Assembly: GCA_905192745.1 (NCBI GenBank)
Contig: CAJJLZ010000005.1
Coordinates: 1 to 64,000 of the forward strand
From: an uncultured Oscillospiraceae bacterium
Lineage (GTDB): Bacteria > Bacillota > Clostridia > Oscillospirales > Acutalibacteraceae
Reading direction: 5' to 3'
Length of the DNA: 64,000 bases
Shown: positions 1-8,050 of the stretch, piece by piece
Layout of the letters: every line of letters starts with the position of its first letter
How positions within the stretch are numbered: the stretch's first letter is position 1
Made by a program: the position numbers and the translations under genes
Notes under the pieces: generated by a model
Database searches by the model: none
What the model saw: the letters and a program-made list of their open reading frames with translations, nothing else
Told to the model about the DNA's origin: nothing

Positions 1-19
1 GCGGGATTATGTTGTTTAG

Positions 20-41
20 GAGAAATGCGAAAGCATTTCTC
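20..41. repeat. Perfect 9-bp palindrome with GAAA loop
   Basis: Arms GAGAAATGC and GCATTTCTC enclose a GAAA tetraloop on the + strand. No T-run follows, so it does not look like a terminator. It lies about 70 bases upstream of the rlmB start. Nearly the same hairpin, with 8-base arms and a TGTC loop, occurs at 21212-21231 in the leader of the capD-like gene, so it may be a small dispersed element or a leader structure. Confidence 0.6.
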
Positions 42-108
42 AATTGCGCCGCAAGCAAACGCCGGCATAGAACTCGGCTGGGCGGCGCTGCGGTTTGGGG
101 GATTATTG

Positions 109-942
109 ATGAAACAGGAGACAGAGCGGCCCGGCCGCTATCGGGATATTGATGAAAATCGGAACCGTCAGGAACAGCGGGAATCGTCGGAGAATGCGCC
201 CCGGGAGGATGTGATCGCCGGACGGAATGCCGTCGGTGAAGCGCTGCGCTCCGGCCGGGCGATCGACAGCGTTCTGGTGTCGCGGGGGGATCACACCGGC
301 AGCGTGGTTGCGTTGATCGCCCGTTGCCGGGACCGGGGAATTCCCGTCAAGGAAGCGGATTCCCGCAAGCTGGAAGCGCTGGCGGGAAACAGCCATCAGG
401 GGATTGTGGCGCTGGCGGCCTGTAAGGAATACGTTTCGTTGGACGAGCTGTTCGCCGCTGCGGAGAAAAAGGGCGAGCCGCCATTTTTTGTGGTCTGCGA
501 CGAACTGGAGGATCCGCACAATCTCGGCGCGATCCTTCGTACCGCCGAAGCGGCGGGAGCGCATGGCGTGATTATTCCCAAGCGCCGCTCCGTCGGCCTG
601 ACCTCGGCCGTTTATAAAAGTTCGGCCGGCGCGGTGGAATATGTTCCGGTCGCCCGGGTGTCCAACCTGACCGATACGCTGCGGGAACTGAAAAAACGGG
701 GCGTGTGGATTTACGGGATGGACATGGAGGGGGAGACCTGGTGCACGGCGGATCTCCGCGGCCCCATCGCTCTGGTAGTCGGATCAGAGGGCCGGGGGAT
801 CGGCCGGTTGGTGAAAGAGCAGTGCGATTTTATGCTGTCTCTGCCGATGGCGGGACAGATTTCTTCCCTGAACGCGTCGGTTGCCTGCGGCATTCTGCTG
901 TATGAGGCGTCACGGCAAAGGCAGGGATTGACCGCCCGCTGA
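109..942 (+). CDS. rlmB: 23S rRNA 2'-O-methyltransferase, TrmH/SpoU family (RlmB-like)
   Basis: SPOUT-class methyltransferase of 277 aa, the usual length for RlmB, which methylates the ribose of a guanosine in 23S rRNA using SAM in the cytoplasm. An N-terminal substrate-binding domain opens with VIAGRNAVGEAL. The three SpoU motifs follow: DPHNLGAILRTAEAAGA, ALVVGSEGRGI and SSLNASVACGILLYE, which form the knotted SAM site. The open frame extends upstream to 25, but ATG 109 has a GGGGGA ribosome binding site and starts just before the conserved domain. It is probably co-transcribed with the next gene, 52 bases downstream. The TrmH assignment is firm; the exact target base is inferred from family resemblance. 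Confidence 0.88.
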   Translation: MKQETERPGRYRDIDENRNRQEQRESSENAPREDVIAGRNAVGEALRSGRAIDSVLVSRGDHTGSVVALIARCRDRGIPVKEADSRKLEALAGNSHQGIVALAACKEYVSLDELFAAAEKKGEPPFFVVCDELEDPHNLGAILRTAEAAGAHGVIIPKRRSVGLTSAVYKSSAGAVEYVPVARVSNLTDTLRELKKRGVWIYGMDMEGETWCTADLRGPIALVVGSEGRGIGRLVKEQCDFMLSLPMAGQISSLNASVACGILLYEASRQRQGLTAR

Positions 943-994
943 GGGGCGTTTTTCCGGGTGCGGTCCGCGCCCGTGATTCCAGGACAGGAAAGGC

Positions 995-3706
995 GTGACG
1001 TGTTGGATGGAACCAAGGAATAGATCCACCGATCAGCAGATAGAGGAGATATTGGAGGAAGCGCGCCGCAAAAAACGGGAACGCCTGAATCAGACGCTGC
1101 CCGCGGCGCAGGAAAAGCCGCTTCCCGCTTCGGCTTCGTCGCCGGCCGCGCCGTCCGGCCGCCGCCGGCTGCAGGATCTGGATATGACCGCCACAATCCG
1201 GCCGGTTGCCCTCGGCCGTCCGGCCGGGGAAACCCCGCCGCCGGCCGCCGAGGCAAAAGCGGCGGCGCGGCCTGCCCGGCCGCCGAAGCCGGCGGCGCCC
1301 GTACCGCAGCCGATCCCGCCGGCCCCGCCGCGGGAAGCGCCCTCGCCCAAACCGGTTCCCCTGCCGAATGGGACGCCGGCTCCCGCGCCGACGCCGGTAA
1401 AGGCGGCCGGGACGGAAGCCGCCGCAAAGGACAAGACGGCGGGGAAAGACGGCGCCGTCCGTGTCGATGCCGTAATCGTTAAAAAAGCCGGGCCGGACGA
1501 TGCGGCAAAGCCGGATGCCGAAACGATGAAAGCCAATGAAACCAAAGTGTTTGTTCCGTTGGTTCCGCTGGTTTCGCCGGAGGCGGAGGAACCGGACGAC
1601 GTGAAGGTCTATGTGCCGAAATCGACCGGCGGGCAGACAAAACATACGGAACGGAATGCGACCGAATCCGCGCCGTCCGCTTCTTTGAAGGCGGCGCCGG
1701 CACGGTGCTTCTCCCTCCCGGAAGAAGAGGAGAACGACTTTGATCAGATCCAGCTCGACGGCTTTTTGGACGCCGCGGCCGGAGAGAAACCGGAAACGGC
1801 GGACGAGAACGCCGAACCGGATGAGGACGAACGGGACTGGGAAGAGCGCCTTCAGGAGGAGCGTCGGAAGAAAGCGGAGAATTTCAAGCTCCATCCGCCC
1901 GTCGGCTTGAAGCTGTCGGGGGAGGAAGAGGAAAACGACCCCGCCGAAGAGCCGGAGGTTTTTGAGGACGACGAGCTGGAGGATTTCAACAGCTACGAAG
2001 AAACCGAAGCCGTGCGGAATGAGCTGAACTACCGCCGCCGGACCGGCTGGCTTCAGCTTATCCTGACCGGCGTGATTGCCGTGGTGCTGCTGGGGGTGTC
2101 GGCGGCGCTGAACCTTTTTCAGCTTCCGACGCCGAACGCCGCACTGCTGGTGTCCCTCAATCTGTTTCTTCTCGGCGTGGCAGCGCTGATAAACCATCGC
2201 GCGGTGGGCGGCGGTGTGGCCGCTCTGTTTCGGCTGAAAGCCAATGTGGACAGCGTTGCCGGGCTTTCCACGGCCGTGGTTTTGCTGCATACGGCCGCCC
2301 AGTTTCTGAATATGGAAACCGTCGCCTCCGGCCGGGCGGTAATTCTGGCCCCCGTGGCGGCGCTGGGGCTGTTTTTGAACTCCCTCGGCCGGCAGATGCT
2401 TCTCCTGCGAATTAGCCGGAATTTTCAGTTTGTGTCCTACCGGGGTGAAAAATATGCCGCGCGGATTGTGGAGGACAGCCGGGCGGCCAATGAAATCGGC
2501 CGTTCCGCCGTGGCTATTGGGGAGCCGGTGGTCTGCTATCTGGAAAAGACCGGCTTTCTGACCCGCTTCCTCGAAAATTCCTACGATGGGGATGCGGGCG
2601 ATCGGGTTATGAAGCTGTATGTGCCGATTTCTCTGGCGGCGTCGGCCGTGCTGGCCGTGATTTATGGGCTGGCGAGCAAATCGGGTGATGTTTTGATGAA
2701 TTCCATTACGGTGTTTGCCAGCGCGGTCTGTCTGTCCTCGCCGTTGGCGACGCTTTCTTCCACCAATTTTCCCATGCTGCGGGCGGCGGGACGCGCTCTC
2801 CGCCGCGGCGCGATGCTGATCGGCTGGAAAGCGGCGGAAGAATTCGGCGGTTCCCATGCGCTGGCGGTGGATGCGCTTGATCTCTTCCCCAGCGAAAGCG
2901 TCCTTCTCCACGGCATCAAGACTTTTTCCGGCACCCGGATCGATGAGGCGATCCTTGACGCGGCGGCGGTCTCGATTGCCGCCGGCGGCCCGCTCTCCAG
3001 CGTATTCCGCCGGGTGATTCAGGATCGTACCGACATCCTGCAGGATGTGGACACTCTGGTATACGAACAGGATATGGGGATGTCCGGCTGGGTGGGCGGC
3101 CGACGGGTGCTGATCGGCAACCGTCGGCTGCTGGAAAACCACGGCGTGGACGTGCCCTCCCGGGATTACGAAGCACGGTACGCCCGGGATCACCGGCAGC
3201 TGGTCTATCTCTCCACCGCGGGGGAGCTTTCCGCGATGTTTGTGGTCAGCTATATTGCCGATGAAGGCATCATGGAGGCGCTGGATGCGCTCACCGGCGC
3301 GGGCGTCACTCTGCTGGTGCGTACCTGCGACCCCAATGTGACGGAAGATATGGTTTGCCGGGTTTTCGATCTGGATCCGTATTATGTGGAAATCATGGGC
3401 GCCCCGGCCGGCCGGCGCTTTGAGCAGCTTGCGGACGAATCCCGGGAGGAAAACGAGGCGGTTATGGCCTCCAACGGGCGATTGGAGGGGATTGCTTACG
3501 CGCTGACCTACTGCCGCCGTCTCCGGGGAGCGTCCCGTCTGGCGGTGGCGTCGCAGGTGATCGGCGGCGCGATCGGTTTCGCGATGGGCTCGATTCTTTT
3601 CCTGTACGGGGGGATGTCCTCCGGCATTCCGGGGATTTTTCTGGTTGCTTATTCTCTGCTGTGTTCGGCCGTCTCGTGGGTTTTGCCATGTATTCGTCGA
3701 GTATAG
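995..3706 (+). CDS. Degenerate P-type ATPase-like membrane protein (likely pseudoenzyme)
   Basis: This 903-aa protein has a roughly 340-residue N-terminal region rich in Pro, Ala and acidic residues, predicted disordered, followed by about eight membrane segments laid out like a P1B heavy-metal ATPase (near 351-375, 381-400, 424-445, 449-468, 540-562, 568-592, 845-868, 873-897). The transmembrane CPx-like stretch reads CLSSPLATLSS at 579. The phosphorylation motif DKTGTLT is replaced by DALDLFP at 626-632. The TGD hinge reads TCDPN at 777. No TGES or GDGxND motif is visible. An ATPase-like ligand-binding segment, GWVGGRRVLIGNRRLL, is retained. The fold therefore looks kept and the catalytic chemistry lost; a sensor, scaffold or regulatory role is inference. 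GTG 995 and ATG 1007 are both possible starts, with AGGACAGGAAAGG just upstream. It probably shares a transcript with rlmB. Confidence 0.75.
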   Translation: MTCWMEPRNRSTDQQIEEILEEARRKKRERLNQTLPAAQEKPLPASASSPAAPSGRRRLQDLDMTATIRPVALGRPAGETPPPAAEAKAAARPARPPKPAAPVPQPIPPAPPREAPSPKPVPLPNGTPAPAPTPVKAAGTEAAAKDKTAGKDGAVRVDAVIVKKAGPDDAAKPDAETMKANETKVFVPLVPLVSPEAEEPDDVKVYVPKSTGGQTKHTERNATESAPSASLKAAPARCFSLPEEEENDFDQIQLDGFLDAAAGEKPETADENAEPDEDERDWEERLQEERRKKAENFKLHPPVGLKLSGEEEENDPAEEPEVFEDDELEDFNSYEETEAVRNELNYRRRTGWLQLILTGVIAVVLLGVSAALNLFQLPTPNAALLVSLNLFLLGVAALINHRAVGGGVAALFRLKANVDSVAGLSTAVVLLHTAAQFLNMETVASGRAVILAPVAALGLFLNSLGRQMLLLRISRNFQFVSYRGEKYAARIVEDSRAANEIGRSAVAIGEPVVCYLEKTGFLTRFLENSYDGDAGDRVMKLYVPISLAASAVLAVIYGLASKSGDVLMNSITVFASAVCLSSPLATLSSTNFPMLRAAGRALRRGAMLIGWKAAEEFGGSHALAVDALDLFPSESVLLHGIKTFSGTRIDEAILDAAAVSIAAGGPLSSVFRRVIQDRTDILQDVDTLVYEQDMGMSGWVGGRRVLIGNRRLLENHGVDVPSRDYEARYARDHRQLVYLSTAGELSAMFVVSYIADEGIMEALDALTGAGVTLLVRTCDPNVTEDMVCRVFDLDPYYVEIMGAPAGRRFEQLADESREENEAVMASNGRLEGIAYALTYCRRLRGASRLAVASQVIGGAIGFAMGSILFLYGGMSSGIPGIFLVAYSLLCSAVSWVLPCIRRV

Positions 3707-3741
3707 TCGGGGAAAAATGATGAGAATTAGATAAAACGCAC

Positions 3742-3785
3742 AAAATCACTTCGTTCGGATTGTCGTACGGAGTGATTTTTTTTGG
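3742..3785 (+). terminator. Rho-independent terminator
   Basis: AAAATCACT pairs with AGTGATTTT, extended inwards by CGT/ACG and a wobble pair, and runs into eight T residues. It ends the rlmB/P-type-ATPase-like unit 36 bases after the stop codon. Confidence 0.9.
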
Positions 3786-3801
3786 AATTGACATTTCCTA
3801 G

Positions 3802-3830
3802 TTGAAATACAGGGAAGGATGGGCTATAAT
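3802..3830 (+). promoter_or_regulatory. Sigma-70 promoter for the EF-G paralogue
   Basis: TTGAAA (3802-3807) and TATAAT (3825-3830) are separated by exactly 17 bases. The predicted start near 3837 leaves a leader of about 130 bases before the TTG start at 3971. Confidence 0.8.
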
Positions 3831-3970
3831 TACAAAGTAGTTTCACAGCAAAAATTCTTTTTTGTGAAAAATTGCTTAATCGCGTCGAAACCTGTCCGGG
3901 CGGGAAAAATTCCCCTTGGCAGGCGTACGCGGCTTGGCACAGCGCCACCATACGAAAGGAGAGTTCACGA

Positions 3971-6046
3971 TTGAAACAGTACAATGCAAAAAACATCCGC
4001 AACGTCGCCCTGGCAGGGCATGCCGGTACCGGAAAGACCTCTCTGGCAGAGGCGATGCTGTTTTTATCCGGCGTCACCGACCGCTTGGGGAAAGTCGCGG
4101 ACGGGACGACGGTGTGCGACTTTGATCCGGAAGAAATCCGGCGCGGCGCGTCGGTCTCTCTGGCGGTGGCGCCGCTGGAGTGGAAGAATACCAAGATCAA
4201 TCTGCTGGATACGCCCGGTCTGTTTGATTTTACCGGCGGGCTGAGCGAGGGAATGCGGGCTGCGGGCAGCGTGGTGATTACCATTTCTGCGAAAAGCGGG
4301 CTGGCCGTCGGTTCGGAAAAGGCGTTCAAAGCCGCGGCGAAAAAAGGCGTGGCGAAAATCTTCTTTATCAATGAAATGGACAACGAGAACGCCGATTTCT
4401 ATAAGGTGTTTGAAGAGCTGAAAGCGACGTTCGGCCCCATGGTCTGCCCGCTGGTGGTTCCGATTGTGGAGGACCGCCGGATTCAGTGCTATGTCAATCT
4501 GCTGGAATATAAGGCTTACGCGTACAGGGACGGCAAGGTAAGCGAAGTCCCGATCCCGGATATGGGACACCGGCTGGACGGCCTGCGCACCGCGATGTAT
4601 GAAGCGGTTGCCGAAACCAGCGAAGAGCTGATGGAAAAGTATTTCTCCGGCGATGAATTCACGCCGGATGAGTTGATTCTCGGCTTGGCCTCCGGCGTGC
4701 GGAAGGGCGAGATCGCCCCGGTTTTCTGCGGCTCCGCCGCGACGTTGGAGGGCGTGGATCAATTGCTGAACGGTCTGATCTGGCTCGCCCCCTATGCTGA
4801 ATCCATGGCAGGGGAAACCGGGATCGACCTGAACGGCAGCCCGGTTGAGCTGTCGGTGAACGACGACGCCCAGACCGCCGCGGTCATTTTCAAAACGGTG
4901 GTCGATCCCTTTGTGGGCAAGCTGCTGTATTTCAAGGTGGTCAGCGGCACCGTGAAGCCGGATACCCTTCTTCTCAACACCCGCACCGGCGCGCAGGAGA
5001 AGATCGGCAAGGTGTTCACCGTCCGGGGAAAGAAGCAGGAGGAAGCCGCCTACATCTGCGCCGGGGATATCGGCGCGGTGGCCAAGCTCAACGCCGCCAA
5101 TACCGGCGATACGCTTTGTTCGCCTGCCCGCCCGGTGGTTCTGCCCGGCGTCATGTTCGACGAGCCCTGTCTGTCCATGTCGGTTCACGCCAGAAACAAG
5201 GCGGACGAGGAAAAAATCTCCTTCGGCCTTGCCCGCCTGATAGAGGAGGATCCCACCATCGGCTATACCCATAACCATGAAACCCATGAGCGGATCGTTT
5301 CCGGTATGGGAGAACAGCATCTGGATGTGGTAGTCTCCAAGCTGAAAAGCAAGTTCGGGGTGGACGTCACGCTGGATGTGCCGAAGGTCGCCTATCGTGA
5401 GACTATTCGTAAAAAGGTCAAGGTGCAGGGACGGCATAAAAAGCAGTCGGGCGGCCACGGCCAGTTCGGCGACGTGTGGATCGAGTTCGAGCCCTGCGAC
5501 AGCGAGGAAATGGTGTTTGCCGAATCGGTGTTCGGCGGCTCGGTGCCGAAAAACTATTTCCCCGCCGTGGAAAAGGGCCTGCGCGACGCGATGAAGAAGG
5601 GCGTGCTTGCCGGTTTCCCGATGGTGGGGGTCAAGGCGACTTTGACCGACGGCTCTTATCACCCGGTGGATTCCTCCGAAATGGCCTTTAAAACCGCCGC
5701 CACGCTGGCGTATAAAGCGGGTATCCCGCAGGCCGGTCCGGTTCTGCTCGAGCCGATCGGCACCCTGCAGGCGTACGTTCCGAACGATAACACCGGCGAC
5801 GTGATGGGGGATATCAATAAGCGCCGCGGCCGGGTGCTCGGCATGAATCCCGCGGACGAGGATAATCTCACCTGTGTGGAGGCGGAGGTCCCCATGGCGG
5901 AAATGGGGGATTTCGCCACCCTGATCCGCTCCCTGACGCAGGGACGCGGCTACTTCCGCTTCGCCTTCACCCGGTATGAGGAAGCGCCGATGAACGTGGC
6001 GCAGAAGGTGATCGAAGCCCATAAGGAGGAGGAAGAGGAATCCTAA
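3971..6046 (+). CDS. Elongation factor G paralogue with divergent G motifs
   Basis: A translational GTPase of 691 aa, full EF-G length, with the G domain first and the EF-G domain IV/V hallmarks near the end (for example SGGHGQFGDVWIEFEP). EF-G moves tRNA and mRNA through the ribosome; secondary paralogues of this kind are common in Firmicutes and their roles are less clear. G1 is GHAGTGKT. G3 is DTPGLFDF, with Leu84 where canonical EF-G has the catalytic His. G4 is NEMD at 134-137 instead of NKxD. The effector loop reads RGASVS rather than RGITI. The start is TTG 3971, placed eight bases after AAAGGAG; the longer open frame from 3872 lacks a ribosome site. It is a single-gene unit between its own promoter and terminator. 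Reduced or altered GTP hydrolysis is inference. Confidence 0.9.
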   Translation: MKQYNAKNIRNVALAGHAGTGKTSLAEAMLFLSGVTDRLGKVADGTTVCDFDPEEIRRGASVSLAVAPLEWKNTKINLLDTPGLFDFTGGLSEGMRAAGSVVITISAKSGLAVGSEKAFKAAAKKGVAKIFFINEMDNENADFYKVFEELKATFGPMVCPLVVPIVEDRRIQCYVNLLEYKAYAYRDGKVSEVPIPDMGHRLDGLRTAMYEAVAETSEELMEKYFSGDEFTPDELILGLASGVRKGEIAPVFCGSAATLEGVDQLLNGLIWLAPYAESMAGETGIDLNGSPVELSVNDDAQTAAVIFKTVVDPFVGKLLYFKVVSGTVKPDTLLLNTRTGAQEKIGKVFTVRGKKQEEAAYICAGDIGAVAKLNAANTGDTLCSPARPVVLPGVMFDEPCLSMSVHARNKADEEKISFGLARLIEEDPTIGYTHNHETHERIVSGMGEQHLDVVVSKLKSKFGVDVTLDVPKVAYRETIRKKVKVQGRHKKQSGGHGQFGDVWIEFEPCDSEEMVFAESVFGGSVPKNYFPAVEKGLRDAMKKGVLAGFPMVGVKATLTDGSYHPVDSSEMAFKTAATLAYKAGIPQAGPVLLEPIGTLQAYVPNDNTGDVMGDINKRRGRVLGMNPADEDNLTCVEAEVPMAEMGDFATLIRSLTQGRGYFRFAFTRYEEAPMNVAQKVIEAHKEEEEES

Positions 6047-6051
6047 AGGCT

Positions 6052-6085
6052 GGCCGTCCTGCCGCCCGGCGGGACGGCCGTTTTT
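6052..6085 (+). terminator. Rho-independent terminator
   Basis: GGCCGTCC (6052-6059) pairs with GGACGGCC (6072-6079) and is followed by GTTTTTC, directly after the EF-G paralogue stop. Confidence 0.88.
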
Positions 6086-6157
6086 CGGGCAGGGGGAAAG
6101 ACCCCACATTATGCCAAGAACACCCCACATCGTGCTCTGTATTTATCGGGAAAGCCG

Positions 6158-6195
6158 TGCTAACATAACGGTGATTATCGCCCGATTTCAATCGG
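6158..6195 (+). promoter_or_regulatory. Possible extended -10 and operator before the alpha-galactosidase
   Basis: TGC followed by TAACAT (6161-6166) resembles an extended -10 element without a good -35. Just downstream, CCGATT-TC-AATCGG (6182-6195) is a 6-bp-arm palindrome placed where a repressor would sit. Both are suggestive only. Confidence 0.35.
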
Positions 6196-6240
6196 ACGGA
6201 AAAGAAAGATTCCAGATATGAGACGAAAGGGGAAATCGTT

Positions 6241-7374
6241 ATGATTCAGCGCACGCCGCCAATGGGATGGAATTCCTGGAACACCTTCGGTGAAAACATT
6301 TCCGAGGAGCTGATTTTCCAGACCGCCGACGCCATGGTGGAAACCGGCCTGCGGGACGCGGGATACGATTATCTGGTGATCGACGACTGCTGGGCGGAAA
6401 AGACGCGGGACGCGGACGGCCGTCTGGTTCCCAGCCGGGAGAAATTCCCGCACGGGATGAAGGCGGTCAGCGATTATGTACACAGCAGGGGCCTGAAATT
6501 CGGGATGTATTCCTGCACGGGCACTCTGACCTGCGCCGGGTATCCGGGCAGCTTTGAGCATGAGTTTGTGGATGCCGCCACCTTCGCGGAATGGGGGGTG
6601 GACTTCCTGAAATACGACTACTGCCATAAGCCGGACTATGAAGAGGGCCGCCTGCTTTACACCCGGATGGGGCTGGCGCTCGCCAACTGCGGACGGGATA
6701 TTCTGTTCAGCGCCTGCTCCTGGGGCGCGGATGAAACGCCGAAGTGGATCAAAGGCACCGGCGCGCACATGTGGCGCTCCACCGGGGATATCGTGGATAC
6801 CTGGGAATCCATCAAAAACCTTGGGACGATGCAGATCGACCTGCAGGCCTACAACGGCCTGAACTGCTTCAACGATATCGATATGCTGGTCGTCGGGATG
6901 GAGGGCCGGGGGAACGTCGGCTTTGCCGGCTGCACGGCGGAGGAATACCGCACCCATTTCAGCCTGTGGGCGATGCTGAACTCGCCGCTGATGATCGGGT
7001 GCGATATCCGTTCCATGTCTCCGGAGACTAAGGAAACCCTGATGAATCCCGAGATCATCGCGGTCAATCAGGATCCGGCCGGCCGCCAGCCGTTTTTGGT
7101 CAACCGCCGGGATAACTCGGTGGTCTGGGCCAAGCTGCTGGAAGGCGGCGACATCGCCATCGGCGCGTTCAACATGGGGGATTCCGAGACCGCTCCGTAT
7201 TGCAGTCTGAGCATCCCGCTGGCTAGTCTGGGACTGAACCGCTCCTGCGGCAAGTCGCTGATGCTCCGCGACCTGTGGGCGCGGGAGGACGTGGGCCTGG
7301 TGGACGATGTGTATCTGGCTTCTCTTCCGGCGCACGGCTGCCGGATGTTCCGTGCCCGGCTGGTGAACCGCTGA
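6241..7374 (+). CDS. GH27 alpha-galactosidase
   Basis: A 377-aa cytoplasmic glycoside hydrolase (no signal peptide) of family GH27, which removes terminal alpha-linked galactose from oligosaccharides such as raffinose or melibiose by a retaining mechanism. The N-terminal PPMGWNSWNTFG and the VIDDCW motif are family signatures. The nucleophile is Asp126 in FLKYDYC and the acid/base is Asp183 in WRSTGD. ATG 6241 follows GAAAGGGGA with good spacing. It sits alone between two terminators. Because it is intracellular, its substrate must be imported by a transporter; the sucrose-type ABC system at 37-40 kb is one conceivable route, which is inference. Some GH27 members are alpha-N-acetylgalactosaminidases, so substrate preference is less certain than family. 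Confidence 0.92.
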   Translation: MIQRTPPMGWNSWNTFGENISEELIFQTADAMVETGLRDAGYDYLVIDDCWAEKTRDADGRLVPSREKFPHGMKAVSDYVHSRGLKFGMYSCTGTLTCAGYPGSFEHEFVDAATFAEWGVDFLKYDYCHKPDYEEGRLLYTRMGLALANCGRDILFSACSWGADETPKWIKGTGAHMWRSTGDIVDTWESIKNLGTMQIDLQAYNGLNCFNDIDMLVVGMEGRGNVGFAGCTAEEYRTHFSLWAMLNSPLMIGCDIRSMSPETKETLMNPEIIAVNQDPAGRQPFLVNRRDNSVVWAKLLEGGDIAIGAFNMGDSETAPYCSLSIPLASLGLNRSCGKSLMLRDLWAREDVGLVDDVYLASLPAHGCRMFRARLVNR

Positions 7375-7397
7375 TTCCGCCGCTGCTTGAGAAACCG

Positions 7398-7457
7398 CAA
7401 ATCCCGCCCGCGGACTGCCGGATGAACGGCGGCCCCGTGGACGGGATTTGTTTTTTT
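7398..7457 (+). terminator. Rho-independent terminator with long loop
   Basis: CAAATCCCG (7398-7406) pairs with CGGGATTTG (7442-7450) and is followed by seven T residues. The 35-base loop is unusually long but GC-rich and can fold further. It ends the alpha-galactosidase unit. Confidence 0.75.
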
Positions 7458-7528
7458 GAAAAATTTTCCGATTCTGCCAATAAAACGCCGCCGTCCTGTG
7501 TCATAGAAAACGGGAGGAGGGGAACCGC

Positions 7529-8050
7529 ATGGATAACGAACGGCTGCAGCTATGCATCCACCGGCTCCGGGATGGGGACGATACAGCCTTTGAGGAAATC
7601 TACGAGGACCTCAAGACGCCGGTGTTCACCATCGTCTGCCGCATTGTGCGCGACCGGGAGCAGGCGGAGGATATCCTGCACGATCTTTTCCTGAAGCTGT
7701 ACCAGGCTCCCCCCGCTCCCTCCGTGAAGAATCCGCGCGCGTGGATCTTTCAGGCAGCGCACAATCTGGCGTTGAACAGCCTGCGGCGGCCGATACCCGC
7801 CTCCCTGTCCGAGGACGAACCGGATCCCGGGAATCCGGTCGCCGACGCGGTCGCCCTGCGTCTGGATATGGAGAAGGCGCTGAAACAGCTTCCGCTGACC
7901 GAGACGGCGATTCTTTCCTACCATATTTACGGGGAGATGAAATTCCGGGAGATCGCGGAGCTGATGGGGCTGCCTCTCGGCACCGTACTCTGGCGGTACC
8001 GCCGGGCGATCCGGCGGCTGCAGGCGTATTTTAAAGGAGGCAGATCATGA
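7529..8050 (+). CDS. ECF-type RNA polymerase sigma factor
   Basis: A 173-aa sigma-70 family protein with only regions 2 and 4, the ECF layout. Region 2 (about 10-75) contains the core-binding stretch REQAEDILHDLFLKLYQ. Region 4 (about 118-165) contains the helix-turn-helix KFREIAELMGLPLGTVLWR. It would direct RNA polymerase to a small regulon in response to a signal. The start has a strong GGAGGAGGGG site six bases upstream. Its stop overlaps the start of the next gene (ATGA), so the two are translationally coupled and the membrane protein downstream is the likely regulator or output. The regulon cannot be read from the window. Confidence 0.9.
   Translation: MDNERLQLCIHRLRDGDDTAFEEIYEDLKTPVFTIVCRIVRDREQAEDILHDLFLKLYQAPPAPSVKNPRAWIFQAAHNLALNSLRRPIPASLSEDEPDPGNPVADAVALRLDMEKALKQLPLTETAILSYHIYGEMKFREIAELMGLPLGTVLWRYRRAIRRLQAYFKGGRS

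Noticed and set aside
830..3193. 787-residue open frame on the - strand
   Set aside because: Arg/His/Pro-rich shadow opposite the P-type-ATPase-like gene; GC-rich codon bias keeps the antisense frame open.
4064..6130. 688-residue open frame on the - strand
   Set aside because: Shadow opposite the EF-G paralogue: His/Arg-rich, no motif.
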